Origin: Calidihabitans tengchongensis | Lineage (GTDB): Bacteria; Sysuimicrobiota; Sysuimicrobiia; Sysuimicrobiales; Kaftiobacteriaceae | Assembly: GCA_031459615.1 (NCBI GenBank) | Contig: JAVKIE010000004.1 | Location: 62,001 to 126,000 of the forward strand | Direction: 5' to 3' | Length of the DNA stretch: 64,000 nucleotides | Shown here: positions 43,624 to 51,504 of the stretch, one piece after another | Position numbering within the stretch: position 1 is the stretch's first letter | Layout: each line of letters opens with the position of its first letter | Position numbers and translations under genes: made by a program | Notes under the pieces: model-generated | Seen by the model: the letters and a program-made list of their open reading frames with translations, nothing else | Database searches by the model: none | What the model was told of the DNA's origin: nothing

Positions 43624-44595
43624 ATGACCTGGCAGTGGCCGGTCATGCTGGTGGGCCTGCTGGCTCTGCCGGCGCTGGCCGCCGCATATGCGGCCGCGCT
43701 GCGCCGGCCGCCCCGGAACCCCGTGGCGTACACCCGGGTCTCCCTGGTGGCCCGCGCGGCAGCGGCCGGGCGGTGGCGGCGCCACCTGCCGGCCGCCCTG
43801 GTGGGGGCCAGCCTGGCGGCGGTGATCCTGGCCCTGGCGCGCCCCGTGGCGCCCCTGCCGGTGCCGGCGGTGCAGACCACCGTGGTGCTCTCCATCGACG
43901 TCAGCCGCAGCATGCTGGCCGACGACCTGCCGCCCACCCGGATGGAGGCGGCCAAGGCGGCCGCCCGGGAGTTCGTGCTGGGCCTGCCGCGGGGGCTGAA
44001 GGTGGGGGTGGTGACCTTCAGCAGCTACGCCACCCTGCTGGTGCCTCCCACCGCCGACCGCGGCCGGGTGGTGCAGGCCATCGAGATGCTGTCCACCGAG
44101 TTCGCCACCGCCATCGGCGACGGGCTGGTGGAGGCGGTGTACGCCCTGCCGGGCCGCCAGCGCCCCGCGTCGCCGTTCCAGCCGCCTCCTCCGCCGGCGG
44201 AGGGGGCGCCGCCGGGGACCGTGGTCCTGCTCTCCGACGGCCAGAGCAACCGCGGGGTCCCGCCCCAGGACGCTGCCCGCATCGCCCGGGAACAGGGCGT
44301 GACCGTGTACACCGTGGGGATCGGCACGCCCGAGGGAACGTTTCTGAACCTGGGCGGGCGGGCCATCTGGGTGCGGCTGGACGAAGACACCCTGCGGGAG
44401 ATGGCGGAGATCACCGGGGGCGCCTACTACCACGCCCGGTCGGCGGCCGAACTGCGCCGCGTGTACCGGCGCCTGAGCCGCGCGATCGGATGGGAAGCGC
44501 GCCCCACAGAAGTGACCGCCCTGGCCGCCGGGGCGGCCGCCCTGCTGCTGGTGGCCGCCGTCGGGCTGTCCCTCGCCACCGTGCATCGCGTCTGA
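43624..44595 (+). CDS. Membrane-anchored VWA protein (BatA-like), second copy
   Basis: The 323-residue paralogue shares the layout of the previous protein: two N-terminal helices, MIDAS SIDVSRSM near residue 88, LSDGQSNRG near 203, YTVGIGTPEG, and a terminal helix (about 300-318). It is 25 bp downstream and ends the MoxR operon. The two copies probably form a heteromeric membrane platform for the MoxR ATPase; no substrate is known. Confidence 0.88.
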   Translation: MTWQWPVMLVGLLALPALAAAYAAALRRPPRNPVAYTRVSLVARAAAAGRWRRHLPAALVGASLAAVILALARPVAPLPVPAVQTTVVLSIDVSRSMLADDLPPTRMEAAKAAAREFVLGLPRGLKVGVVTFSSYATLLVPPTADRGRVVQAIEMLSTEFATAIGDGLVEAVYALPGRQRPASPFQPPPPPAEGAPPGTVVLLSDGQSNRGVPPQDAARIAREQGVTVYTVGIGTPEGTFLNLGGRAIWVRLDEDTLREMAEITGGAYYHARSAAELRRVYRRLSRAIGWEARPTEVTALAAGAAALLLVAAVGLSLATVHRV

Positions 44596-44644
44596 GACGC
44601 CCCTTCGCCCGGCCGTCGGCAGCACGAATCCGCCGGGTGACCTG

Positions 44645-46198
44645 CTACGGGGCGCGTCCGGACGTCCCCTCAAAGACCCGGACCTGGTCGCGACCGGCCT
44701 GCTTGGCCTGGTAGAGGGCCAGGTCGGCGCGCTGCAGCAGCGCTTCGAGGGACGGGCACCCGTCGGCGGAGGCGACCCCGGCGCTGATGCTGGTTCGCAG
44801 CAGGTGCTCGCCGAACGAGAGGCGCATCTCGGCCACCGCATGCCGCAGCCGGCTGACGACCCGCAGGGCGTCGTCGATGCCGGTCTCGGGCAGCAGCAGG
44901 ACCAGCTCGTCGCCCCCGAACCGGGCGGCTACGTCCACCCGCCGCAGCTCCTGCCGGATCTGGCGGGCGACGTGCTGGAGGATCTCGTCCCCGGCCAGGT
45001 GCCCGTAGCGGTCGTTGAGGTCTTTGAAGTTGTCCACATCCACCATCACCGCACACAGCGGGTGGCGGTAGCGCTGGTAGCGGGCGAACTCCCTCTCCGC
45101 CAGGTCGAAGAACGCCCGCCGGTTCAGCAGCCCCGTGAGGCTATCGGTGGTGGCCAGCTCCCGCAGGCTGCCCAGGAGCCGCAGGTTCTCACCCATCACC
45201 GTCAGCTGGCGGATCAGTACCACCCCGGTCAGGGCAATGGCGGCGTACAGCAACCCCCCCAGGGGGTAGGGGGTCGCGTACCGCCCGGCGACAAACAGCA
45301 GGATGTAGCCCAGCACGGCGGCCAGGTAGGGGAGAGGACTGATGCCGACGGCTTGGGCGATGCCGGTCCGTTCCACCGGCGGGCGCACCCGCGCCGTCCA
45401 CGCCTGATGCCCGGCGGCGGCGGCCGCCAGCCACCAAGCCAGCATCCACAAGGCGTCCGGCCAGTCCCCGGGCCGGTAGCGGTCCTGCAGGGTGAGGTAG
45501 CCAAAACCGATGTCCGCCGCCAGGAACGCCCCGACGGCGGCTCCCAGCAGGCCCAGAGCGGTGCGGTCGCCGGCCTGTGGCTGGCGCAGCAGCAACGCCG
45601 CCACCCCGAAGATCACCACCAGGTCGCCGATCGGGTACGCGGTGGAGAGGACGGTCTCCACGGTGGACGCCTGCGCGGACAGCGCGATGGGGCCCAGGAC
45701 GAAGTACCAGATCACCATCCACCCGCCGAGCAGCACCGTCGCCGCGTCCAGCCAGAACGTGGCCCGCTCGGCCGCTGTGGCGGGCGCGTGGGGGAACAGC
45801 AGCAGGCCCGCCATCATCAGCGGGTAGAACAGCAGGTAGCCGATGTCGGCCACGGAGGGAAACGGGGAAACGCCGCGGACCACTTCGAGATACGCCCACG
45901 CGACGTCGCCAGCAGTCCAGGACAGCAGGGCCAGCGCGATCACTCGCCAGGCCGCGCGCGCCCGGCCCGGCAGCGCCCGGTTCTGGCCGGCCTGCCACGC
46001 CAGAGCCCAGGCGGCCAGGCCCATGGGCGGAAAGGCCAGGTCGCCGATGGCCTCACGGTAGGGGAGCCTGTCGGCGCCCCACGCGACCCAGGCGACGAAC
46101 GCCAGGACGTACAGCCCCAGGATGAGGACGACACGGCCGCTGCGGTCGGCCAGCCAGGTCCGCAGCCCTCCGAATGCCGGCCTGCCCCAGATCCCCAC
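44645..46198 (-). CDS. Membrane diguanylate cyclase (GGDEF)
   Basis: The 517-residue protein makes cyclic di-GMP. Residues about 20-345 form nine to ten transmembrane helices without a recognised sensor domain. The GGDEF domain (about 355-510) has the active signature GGDEL preceded by RRVD, which fits an RxxD inhibitory site five residues upstream, and the usual TTDSLTGLLNRRAFFDLAE and ADLALYQAKQAGRDQV ends. It is convergent with the VWA operon. The domain layout resembles the pseudogene at 19 kb, but the membrane parts differ. Confidence 0.92.
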   Translation of the reverse strand: MGIWGRPAFGGLRTWLADRSGRVVLILGLYVLAFVAWVAWGADRLPYREAIGDLAFPPMGLAAWALAWQAGQNRALPGRARAAWRVIALALLSWTAGDVAWAYLEVVRGVSPFPSVADIGYLLFYPLMMAGLLLFPHAPATAAERATFWLDAATVLLGGWMVIWYFVLGPIALSAQASTVETVLSTAYPIGDLVVIFGVAALLLRQPQAGDRTALGLLGAAVGAFLAADIGFGYLTLQDRYRPGDWPDALWMLAWWLAAAAAGHQAWTARVRPPVERTGIAQAVGISPLPYLAAVLGYILLFVAGRYATPYPLGGLLYAAIALTGVVLIRQLTVMGENLRLLGSLRELATTDSLTGLLNRRAFFDLAEREFARYQRYRHPLCAVMVDVDNFKDLNDRYGHLAGDEILQHVARQIRQELRRVDVAARFGGDELVLLLPETGIDDALRVVSRLRHAVAEMRLSFGEHLLRTSISAGVASADGCPSLEALLQRADLALYQAKQAGRDQVRVFEGTSGRAP

Positions 46199-46296
46199 CC
46201 GGGTTTCCCTCCCGTCCGGCCGGTACTTCCGTCCCTCCTGTCCCGTACCCTGCCCGGCCGCCCTTTTCCCCGGGCCGGAGGACGGAGCCCGCGCCG

Positions 46297-46305
46297 TGCT
46301 AGAAT
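46297..46305 (+). promoter_or_regulatory. Extended -10 promoter of tRNA-Arg
   Basis: TGCTAGAAT is a near-consensus -10 with TGn extension 12 nt before the mature tRNA; no -35 hexamer is evident. The same nine bases precede tRNA-His. Confidence 0.7.
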
Positions 46306-46317
46306 ACCCCCGGGCGC

Positions 46318-46393
46318 GCGCCTGTAGCTCAGGGGACAGAGCGGCTGCCTTCTAAGCAGCGGGTCGCAGGTTCGAATCCTGCCAGGCGCGCCA
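46318..46393 (+). tRNA. tRNA-Arg (anticodon UCU)
   Basis: Acceptor GCGCCTG pairs with CAGGCGC, then G and an encoded CCA. D-stem GCTC/GAGC, anticodon arm GCTGC-CTTCTAA-GCAGC with TCT, and T-arm GCAGG-TTCGAAT-CCTGC are complete. Length 76 nt. Confidence 0.96.
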
Positions 46394-46425
46394 GCCCGGC
46401 GGAGCGCCCCCGCCAGGGGCGCAAT

Positions 46426-46460
46426 CCCTATCTCCCTCGTGGGAGAGGGCAGGGTGAGGG
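46426..46460. repeat. Palindromic intergenic element after tRNA-Arg
   Basis: TCTCCC-tcgt-GGGAGA followed by GGGCAGGGTGAGGG resembles interspersed palindromic repeats of many GC-rich genomes. It could also act as a weak terminator, although no T tract follows. Confidence 0.5.
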
Positions 46461-46538
46461 CGTACTCTGCCGGACGCCCGGGCATACACACAGCGTGGCG
46501 GCACGATAGTCCGCACGCCGCGAGGAGGACGCTGTCGG

Positions 46539-47261
46539 ATGAAGATCATGCGTGTCGTCTGCCTTGTCGCAGCTGTCGTCGTGGCGGCCGGACCTGCGGT
46601 CCCTCCCGCCCACGCGGCCACCCAGGTCTCCGTCTGGCCGGCCACCCTGAGCTTTGGCACCCCTGGCGGGGAGTTCGCGTGGACATCCACGGTCCTGGGG
46701 CTGCGCTTTGACCAGGGGCTGGCGCCGATGGTGGGCCTGCGGACCACGCTGCAGTACGGCCCGGTCAGCGGGTTGACCTTCGGCGGGGCGTCGCTGTCCG
46801 GGTACTCCGGCCAGACCCTGGCCGGTGAAGCGCTGCTGCGGGTGGGGCTCGGGGCAGGCCGGGTGGGCGTAGGCGGGTTTGCGGGCTACGGCGGATACGT
46901 GCTCCACGCCTCCGGGCCGTCGGCGTCCGACCGTATCCTCCTGCAGGACCTGGGGGTGCGGGTGGGCGTGGACCTGGCCCTGGCCGTCGCCCCCGCCCTC
47001 AGCCTGCGGGCGACGTACGCGCTCAGCCCGTCGGTGAACGTACAGGCCGACTACGCCCTCAGCAGTCCCCCTGCCAGCGGGCAGTTCACAGGAACCGGCA
47101 GCGGCAGCGACCTGGAGGCGGTTCTGGTCTTCAGCCCGGTACCCCGGACCGCGGTGTTCGCCGGCTACCGCAGCGTCACGCGCCAGGTCAGCTGGACCGG
47201 AGGTCCGGACACCACCAGCTCGTTCACGGGCTGGGTGGTGGGACTGACGCTGTCTTTCTAG
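46539..47261 (+). CDS. Secreted beta-rich protein, probable small outer-membrane barrel
   Basis: The 240-residue protein has a signal peptide (about 1-28, ending AHAAT) and alternating hydrophobic/polar strands rich in Gly, Ser and aromatic residues throughout (VGVGGFAGYGGYVLHA, LSLRATYALSPSVNVQADYALSS), ending in TLSF with a terminal Phe. This is the signature of an outer-membrane beta-barrel of 8-10 strands, which would imply a diderm envelope. I cannot assign a family. A GAGGAGGACGC leader precedes the ATG. Gene and tRNA upstream are separated by a palindromic repeat. Confidence 0.7.
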   Translation: MKIMRVVCLVAAVVVAAGPAVPPAHAATQVSVWPATLSFGTPGGEFAWTSTVLGLRFDQGLAPMVGLRTTLQYGPVSGLTFGGASLSGYSGQTLAGEALLRVGLGAGRVGVGGFAGYGGYVLHASGPSASDRILLQDLGVRVGVDLALAVAPALSLRATYALSPSVNVQADYALSSPPASGQFTGTGSGSDLEAVLVFSPVPRTAVFAGYRSVTRQVSWTGGPDTTSSFTGWVVGLTLSF

Positions 47262-47296
47262 CGGCCGCTCCGCGATCGCGCTGTGCGGCAGGAGAG

Positions 47297-47330
47297 GGTC
47301 CGGGTCGGTGTGGAACACACCGCCCGGACC
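47297..47330 (+). promoter_or_regulatory. Perfect hairpin at the peroxiredoxin start
   Basis: GGTCCGGG-t-CGGTGTG pairs with CACACCG-CCCGGACC around a GAA loop: 15 perfect pairs with one bulged T. It ends one base before an in-frame ATG and covers an in-frame GTG start. It has no T tract, so translation control is likelier than termination. Confidence 0.6.
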
Positions 47331-47898
47331 CATGGCGACGGATCCTCGGAGCGGGCTGCCAGCCGATCTGCCGGTTCCCGTCAACGACGGGGCGTGCGCG
47401 CACCTGCCGGGTCTGCGCCTGCCGTCGGTGCCGCTTCTGTCCACGGCCGGGGGCACGGTGGACCTCGCCGCGCTGCCCGGGCGTACGGTCGTCTATTGCT
47501 ATCCCCGCACCGGGCGGCCCGGGGAGCCCCTGCCGACGGGGTGGGAGTTGATCCCCGGGGCCCGCGGCTGCACGCCCCAGGCGTGCGCGTTCCGCGACCG
47601 CCACGGGGACTTCGCCCGGCGGGACGTGCGCGTTCTCGGCGTGAGCGCCCAGACTCCCGACGAGCAGGCCGAAGCCGCCCGGCGCCTGGGGCTGCCGTTT
47701 GACCTGCTCAGCGACGCGCGGCTGGACTTCGCCCGGGCCCTGCGGCTGCCCACCTTTGAGGTGGACGGGCGCGCGTACCTCCGCCGGCTCACCCTGATTG
47801 TCCGGGACGGGCGCGTCGAGCACGTCTTCTACCCCGTGTTCCCCCCCGACCGCAATCCCGACGAGGTCCTGGCCTGGCTGGACGCCCAACCGATGTAG
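47308..47898 (+). CDS. Peroxiredoxin (AhpC/BCP-like)
   Basis: The thioredoxin-fold enzyme probably reduces peroxides with a thiol partner. VYCYPRTGRPGEPLP, then IPGARGCTPQACAFRDRHGDF with the peroxidatic Cys and a second Cys five residues on, as in atypical two-Cys BCP proteins; ARALRLPTFEVDGRAYLRRLTLIVRDG completes the fold. The GTG shown has a GGAGAGGG site 9 nt upstream but lies within a hairpin; an ATG eight codons later is equally possible (188 residues). It is followed by the EndoV-like gene, 34 bp away. Confidence 0.82.
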   Translation: MWNTPPGPMATDPRSGLPADLPVPVNDGACAHLPGLRLPSVPLLSTAGGTVDLAALPGRTVVYCYPRTGRPGEPLPTGWELIPGARGCTPQACAFRDRHGDFARRDVRVLGVSAQTPDEQAEAARRLGLPFDLLSDARLDFARALRLPTFEVDGRAYLRRLTLIVRDGRVEHVFYPVFPPDRNPDEVLAWLDAQPM

Positions 47899-47932
47899 GC
47901 AGCCGACTCCCGGCGGTGGGGAGGGGGTCCGG

Positions 47933-48616
47933 ATGACGCCGTGGCCGGCCAGCGCCGAGGACCTGATCCGCGAGCAGGAGCGCCTGGCGGCCCTGCGGCC
48001 CCCGCCCTGGCGGATGGGTGCGGAGGAGGTGGCCGTGGGCGGCTGCTTCGTGTGCTTTCCCCGCGGGTACGAGGGCGAGGGTGCCGCGGGAGACCCCGCG
48101 TGGGCGGCGGCCGTGGTGGTGCGCCACGGACGCCTGCTCGCCGAGGTGGTGGTCCGCGCCCGCGCCGCCGCGCCCTACCGCCCGGGGCTGCTGGCCCTGC
48201 GGGAGGGGCCGGCCCTGGAGGACGCCGTGCGGGCATTGCCGATCCGCCCGGACGTGCTGCTGGTGAACGCCACCGGACGCGACCACCCTCGCCGCGCCGG
48301 GCTCGCGCTGCACCTGGGCGCACGTCTGGACCTGCCCACCGTCGGAGTCACCGACCGGCCGCTGATGGCGGCCGGCCCGCCGCCGGGCCCCCACAGGGGG
48401 TCCGCCAGTCCCCTGACCATCGGGGAGGAGGTGGTGGCCACCTGGGTACGCACCCGGACCGCCAGCCGCCCGGTGGTCGCCCATGCCGCGTGGCGCACCG
48501 ACCCGGAGACCGCCGCCGCGGTGATCCTGCGCACCGCCACCGCCGCCCGGACCCCCGAGCCTCTGCGATTGGCCCGCCGGGCCGCCCGCGCGGCCCGCGC
48601 CGCGGATGCGGGGTGA
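47933..48616 (+). CDS. Endonuclease V-like protein with degenerate active site
   Basis: Endonuclease V nicks DNA or RNA near inosine. The 227-residue protein aligns along the family: YRPGLLALREGPALEDAV (Glu kept), GRDHPRRAGLALHLGARLDLPTVGV and a late AHAAWRTDPETAAAVI. Yet key residues are missing. The first metal Asp (VAGADVG in E. coli) aligns with VAVGGCF; the second (VDGHG) is VNATG; and the Lys of GVAK is Asp in GVTD. It is probably not an active nuclease by the known mechanism and may bind nucleic acid only. It ends 3 bp before the THEP1 NTPase gene. Confidence 0.72.
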   Translation: MTPWPASAEDLIREQERLAALRPPPWRMGAEEVAVGGCFVCFPRGYEGEGAAGDPAWAAAVVVRHGRLLAEVVVRARAAAPYRPGLLALREGPALEDAVRALPIRPDVLLVNATGRDHPRRAGLALHLGARLDLPTVGVTDRPLMAAGPPPGPHRGSASPLTIGEEVVATWVRTRTASRPVVAHAAWRTDPETAAAVILRTATAARTPEPLRLARRAARAARAADAG

Positions 48617-48619
48617 GCC

Positions 48620-49171
48620 GTGTCGGCCAAGAACATCCTGCTGACCGGACGTCCCGGGGTGGGCAAGACCACGGTCGTGCGGGCGGTGGTGGAGCGCCTG
48701 TCGGCGCGGGTCGGAGGATTCTACACCGAGGAGATCCGCGAGGGGGGCCGCCGCCAGGGGTTTGCCATCGTGACCACCGACGGTCGCCGGGCCGTGATGG
48801 CCCACGTGCGCCTGCGCTCGCCGCATACCGTGGGACGCTACGGCGTCAGCGTGGAGGCCATCGACGCCGTGGCCGTGCCCGCCCTGCGGGATGCCCTGCA
48901 GACGGCCGACGTGGTGGTCGTGGACGAGATCGCGCGCATGGAGCTGTGCTCCCCGCGCTTCGCCGCGGCGGTGCGCGCCGTCCTGGACAGCCCCCGCCCG
49001 GTGCTGGGCGTCGTCCAGGCTGCCCGCCTGCCGTTTCTGGACGAGGTCCGCCGCCGGCCCGACGTGCGGCTGGTGGAGGTGACCCCGGCCACGCGGGACG
49101 CTGCGGTGGAGGTCGTCGCCCGGGAGGTGGAGGCCCTGGTGCGCCGCCGGCGGGATGAGGGGTCAGCCTGA
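48620..49171 (+). CDS. THEP1-family nucleoside-triphosphatase
   Basis: The 183-residue P-loop NTPase hydrolyses several NTPs; the cellular role of the family is open. Walker A GRPGVGKTT lies at residues 10-18, GGFYTEEIREGGRRQGFAIVT follows, and Walker B is VVVVDEIARMELCS near residue 97. The GTG start is 3 bp after the EndoV-like gene, so the two are co-expressed. It overlaps the convergent M48 protease gene by 9 bp. Confidence 0.88.
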   Translation: MSAKNILLTGRPGVGKTTVVRAVVERLSARVGGFYTEEIREGGRRQGFAIVTTDGRRAVMAHVRLRSPHTVGRYGVSVEAIDAVAVPALRDALQTADVVVVDEIARMELCSPRFAAAVRAVLDSPRPVLGVVQAARLPFLDEVRRRPDVRLVEVTPATRDAAVEVVAREVEALVRRRRDEGSA

Positions 49172-50302
49172 CGGCGGCGGGGGAGGAACGGGCAGGGGCC
49201 GCAGCTCCGGCCAGGGGTTGTAGGGACCTCCCGACGTGAGATCCACCTCCGCGTCCAGCTGTCTGTCGGCGAACAGCAGCACCAGGCGCAGGGCCCGCGG
49301 CCGGGCCGACGATCGCTTCTCAAAGACCAGCCGGCCGGAGACGAGGCGTCCGGGGCCGATCTCCCCCGGCAGCGTGGAGCGCAGGAAGCGCATCGACAGT
49401 TCCCCGTCCTCGGACAGCAGCGCCACCCGTCCGGCCATCACGGTGGCCAGGGCATCGGTGAGATTCTCCACGGCCAAGTCCAGTGTCCACGCCTCGCCCA
49501 GCTCGGCCAGGCGGCGAGGTCGGACCACGATGCCCTCCATCTCGACGGGCCTGTCGTAGTGCCACACCCGCAGCGGCAGGCCCCGGGAGGGGAAGGCGCC
49601 GTAGGCGGCGCGGAGGGCCTCCACGCGGTCCAGAAATCCCGGGTGGGTTCCGGCCCAGTGGGTCCGCTCCTGTCGGCGCCCGGTGACCTGGTTGAACCAG
49701 GCCAGCGTGCGGGGGGCCGCCTCGGGCGGGAACCCGGCTTCGACCAGCATCCGCAGCGCCTCCAGGTCGGCTTCGGTCTCCATCTCCCGGGAAAACCCCA
49801 GCATGGCCAGGTCCAGCAGCAGGCGGGCGACGTCGGCGGCCGACTGGCTGCCGGTCAGGATGGCCACCAGGAGGGAGAACAGCGCGCCGGCATACGCGCG
49901 CTCGACGACGGCCGCCACATGCCGCCGCGCGGTGTGGGCGATTTCGTGGGCGAGGACAAACGTCCACGCCTCGGCATCCAGGCCGAGGGTGAGCATGCCC
50001 CGGGTCACGAAAAGGTACCCCGGGGTGCTGGCCGCATTGGGCTCGGGGATGTTCAGGATGACGATCTGGTGGGGGACGTCCGGCCGGCCGGAAAACGGCA
50101 CCAGCCGGTCGCGTAGGTCCGTGAAAAACGCTGTCCAGCCGGCGTCGGCGACCACCCCGTGGCGTGCAATGAGGGTAGCCGCCACCTCCCGCCCGACGGC
50201 CAGCTCGTACTCCCGGGAGATCGTGGCCTGGGCGCCGGCGGGAGCCGCCAGCAGGACGGCAGCCAGGCCGGCGGCCAGCAGGCGGATGGAGCGGACGCCC
50301 AT
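49163..50302 (-). CDS. Secreted M48-family metalloprotease
   Basis: The 379-residue protein has a signal peptide (about 1-26) and an M48 domain with zinc motif HEIAHTARRH near residue 120, third ligand Glu in SREMETEADLEALRMLVEAGF, and THPGFLDRVEAL. It resembles the periplasmic BepA/YfgC group without TPR repeats, thought to degrade or assemble envelope proteins. The C-terminal 120 residues form a beta-rich domain not found in BepA. GGAGG lies 6 nt before the ATG. Confidence 0.85.
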   Translation of the reverse strand: MGVRSIRLLAAGLAAVLLAAPAGAQATISREYELAVGREVAATLIARHGVVADAGWTAFFTDLRDRLVPFSGRPDVPHQIVILNIPEPNAASTPGYLFVTRGMLTLGLDAEAWTFVLAHEIAHTARRHVAAVVERAYAGALFSLLVAILTGSQSAADVARLLLDLAMLGFSREMETEADLEALRMLVEAGFPPEAAPRTLAWFNQVTGRRQERTHWAGTHPGFLDRVEALRAAYGAFPSRGLPLRVWHYDRPVEMEGIVVRPRRLAELGEAWTLDLAVENLTDALATVMAGRVALLSEDGELSMRFLRSTLPGEIGPGRLVSGRLVFEKRSSARPRALRLVLLFADRQLDAEVDLTSGGPYNPWPELRPLPVPPPPPSG

Positions 50303-50393
50303 CGGTCGCCTCCGCGGCGGGCTGAACCCAGTATCGGCCTGCGGGGGACGTGTGTCTACGGGGACCGGGAGCCGGGCAGACGCCGTGGGAAGG

Positions 50394-51410
50394 TCAGGAG
50401 GATCTGCCTCCGTCCAGGACAGTCTCGATGTGGCCGTTGACGGCGGACAGGACCGTCTTGGCCGCCGCCACCGGTTCGTCGCCCGCGATGCGGGCAATGC
50501 CCAGCAGGGTCTCCTCCCCGGCCGGGGTCAGAAACAGCACCTTCACCCCGGCCGCCCGGATGGTCGCGTCCGCGTCAGAGGCCACCGGGATGATCTTCTC
50601 CAGCTCGACGCCGTACCCCTCCGGCAACAGCGCCGTCACGGCCCGGGCGGTGGCCTGGGCGGCGATGTACAGGCGCTGCTCCGGCTCGTTGCGTCCCACG
50701 GCCTTGCCGGTCACCGCGTGGCCGTTGAGGGCCAGGGTAACCGCCGCCGTGGCCGCGCGCCCGACGGCCTCCAGGCGCACCTCCCGCAGGATGATGCGCC
50801 GGCCGGTGGCCCGGCGGGCAGGAGCGGGCACCTGGGGCACCGGGACCGGTGCCTGCGGCGCGGGCGGGGGGGCGGACGGCTGCAGCTGCGGGGAGGATGG
50901 ACCGGAAGCCGGACGGGGAGGCGTGGGCGCCGGCCTGCTCTCCTCCGCAGAAGGCGTGGGCGGCTCGGGTTCGGGCAGGGTGGCCGGGAGGCGGCGGCCG
51001 TTGGGCGACGCGCCGGTGTGCCGATGGGCCAGCGCGCGCAGTTCGGCCCGCAGGCGCGCGACGTCCGAAGGGGTCCGGGTGACGAAGGCCACCAGGGAGT
51101 TGTCGCCGACGGGGTCCACGATGATGGTGCCGCCGTCGTCGAACTCGGCCATCACCCCGTCCACGCGGCCGCGGGAGGCCGGTCCGGTGTGGGAGAGCTG
51201 CAGGGCCGCCGCGGCGTGGGCCGCCAGGGATTCCAGCTCCATGGGCTCGTCTCCGCAGACCACGGAGTCGATCAGCAGGCCGTCCCAGGTGGCCACCAGC
51301 GCCGTGCGGACGCCCAGACGGCACAGCCGGTCCTGGCCGCGGGGGTCCCGAAACAGCGCCTGCAGCTGCTCCAGGTTCTCGAACTCCTTCAGTTCTTCCA
51401 GGATCGTCAT
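50394..51410 (-). CDS. Roadblock/LC7-domain protein with Pro-rich linker
   Basis: The 338-residue cytoplasmic protein starts with a Roadblock/LC7-like domain (about 20-130; GVRTALVATWDGLLIDSV, GTIIVDPVGDNSLVAFVTR), a fold used with MglA-type small GTPases. A Pro/Ala-rich linker (about 140-205) leads to a C-terminal alpha/beta domain (RIILREVRLEAVGRAATAAVTLALNGHAVTGKAVG) of unclear family. No GTPase gene is nearby. The start is the ATG before TILEELKEFENL. Confidence 0.7.
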   Translation of the reverse strand: MTILEELKEFENLEQLQALFRDPRGQDRLCRLGVRTALVATWDGLLIDSVVCGDEPMELESLAAHAAAALQLSHTGPASRGRVDGVMAEFDDGGTIIVDPVGDNSLVAFVTRTPSDVARLRAELRALAHRHTGASPNGRRLPATLPEPEPPTPSAEESRPAPTPPRPASGPSSPQLQPSAPPPAPQAPVPVPQVPAPARRATGRRIILREVRLEAVGRAATAAVTLALNGHAVTGKAVGRNEPEQRLYIAAQATARAVTALLPEGYGVELEKIIPVASDADATIRAAGVKVLFLTPAGEETLLGIARIAGDEPVAAAKTVLSAVNGHIETVLDGGRSS

Positions 51411-51504
51411 GGCGCTGTCCCGCCCCACCCTGGAGCAACTTTCGTGCCGTGGCAAGGTCCAGCGCCGCCAAACCGGAATGGACGGCGGGTAGGGCAGGGA
51501 AGGA

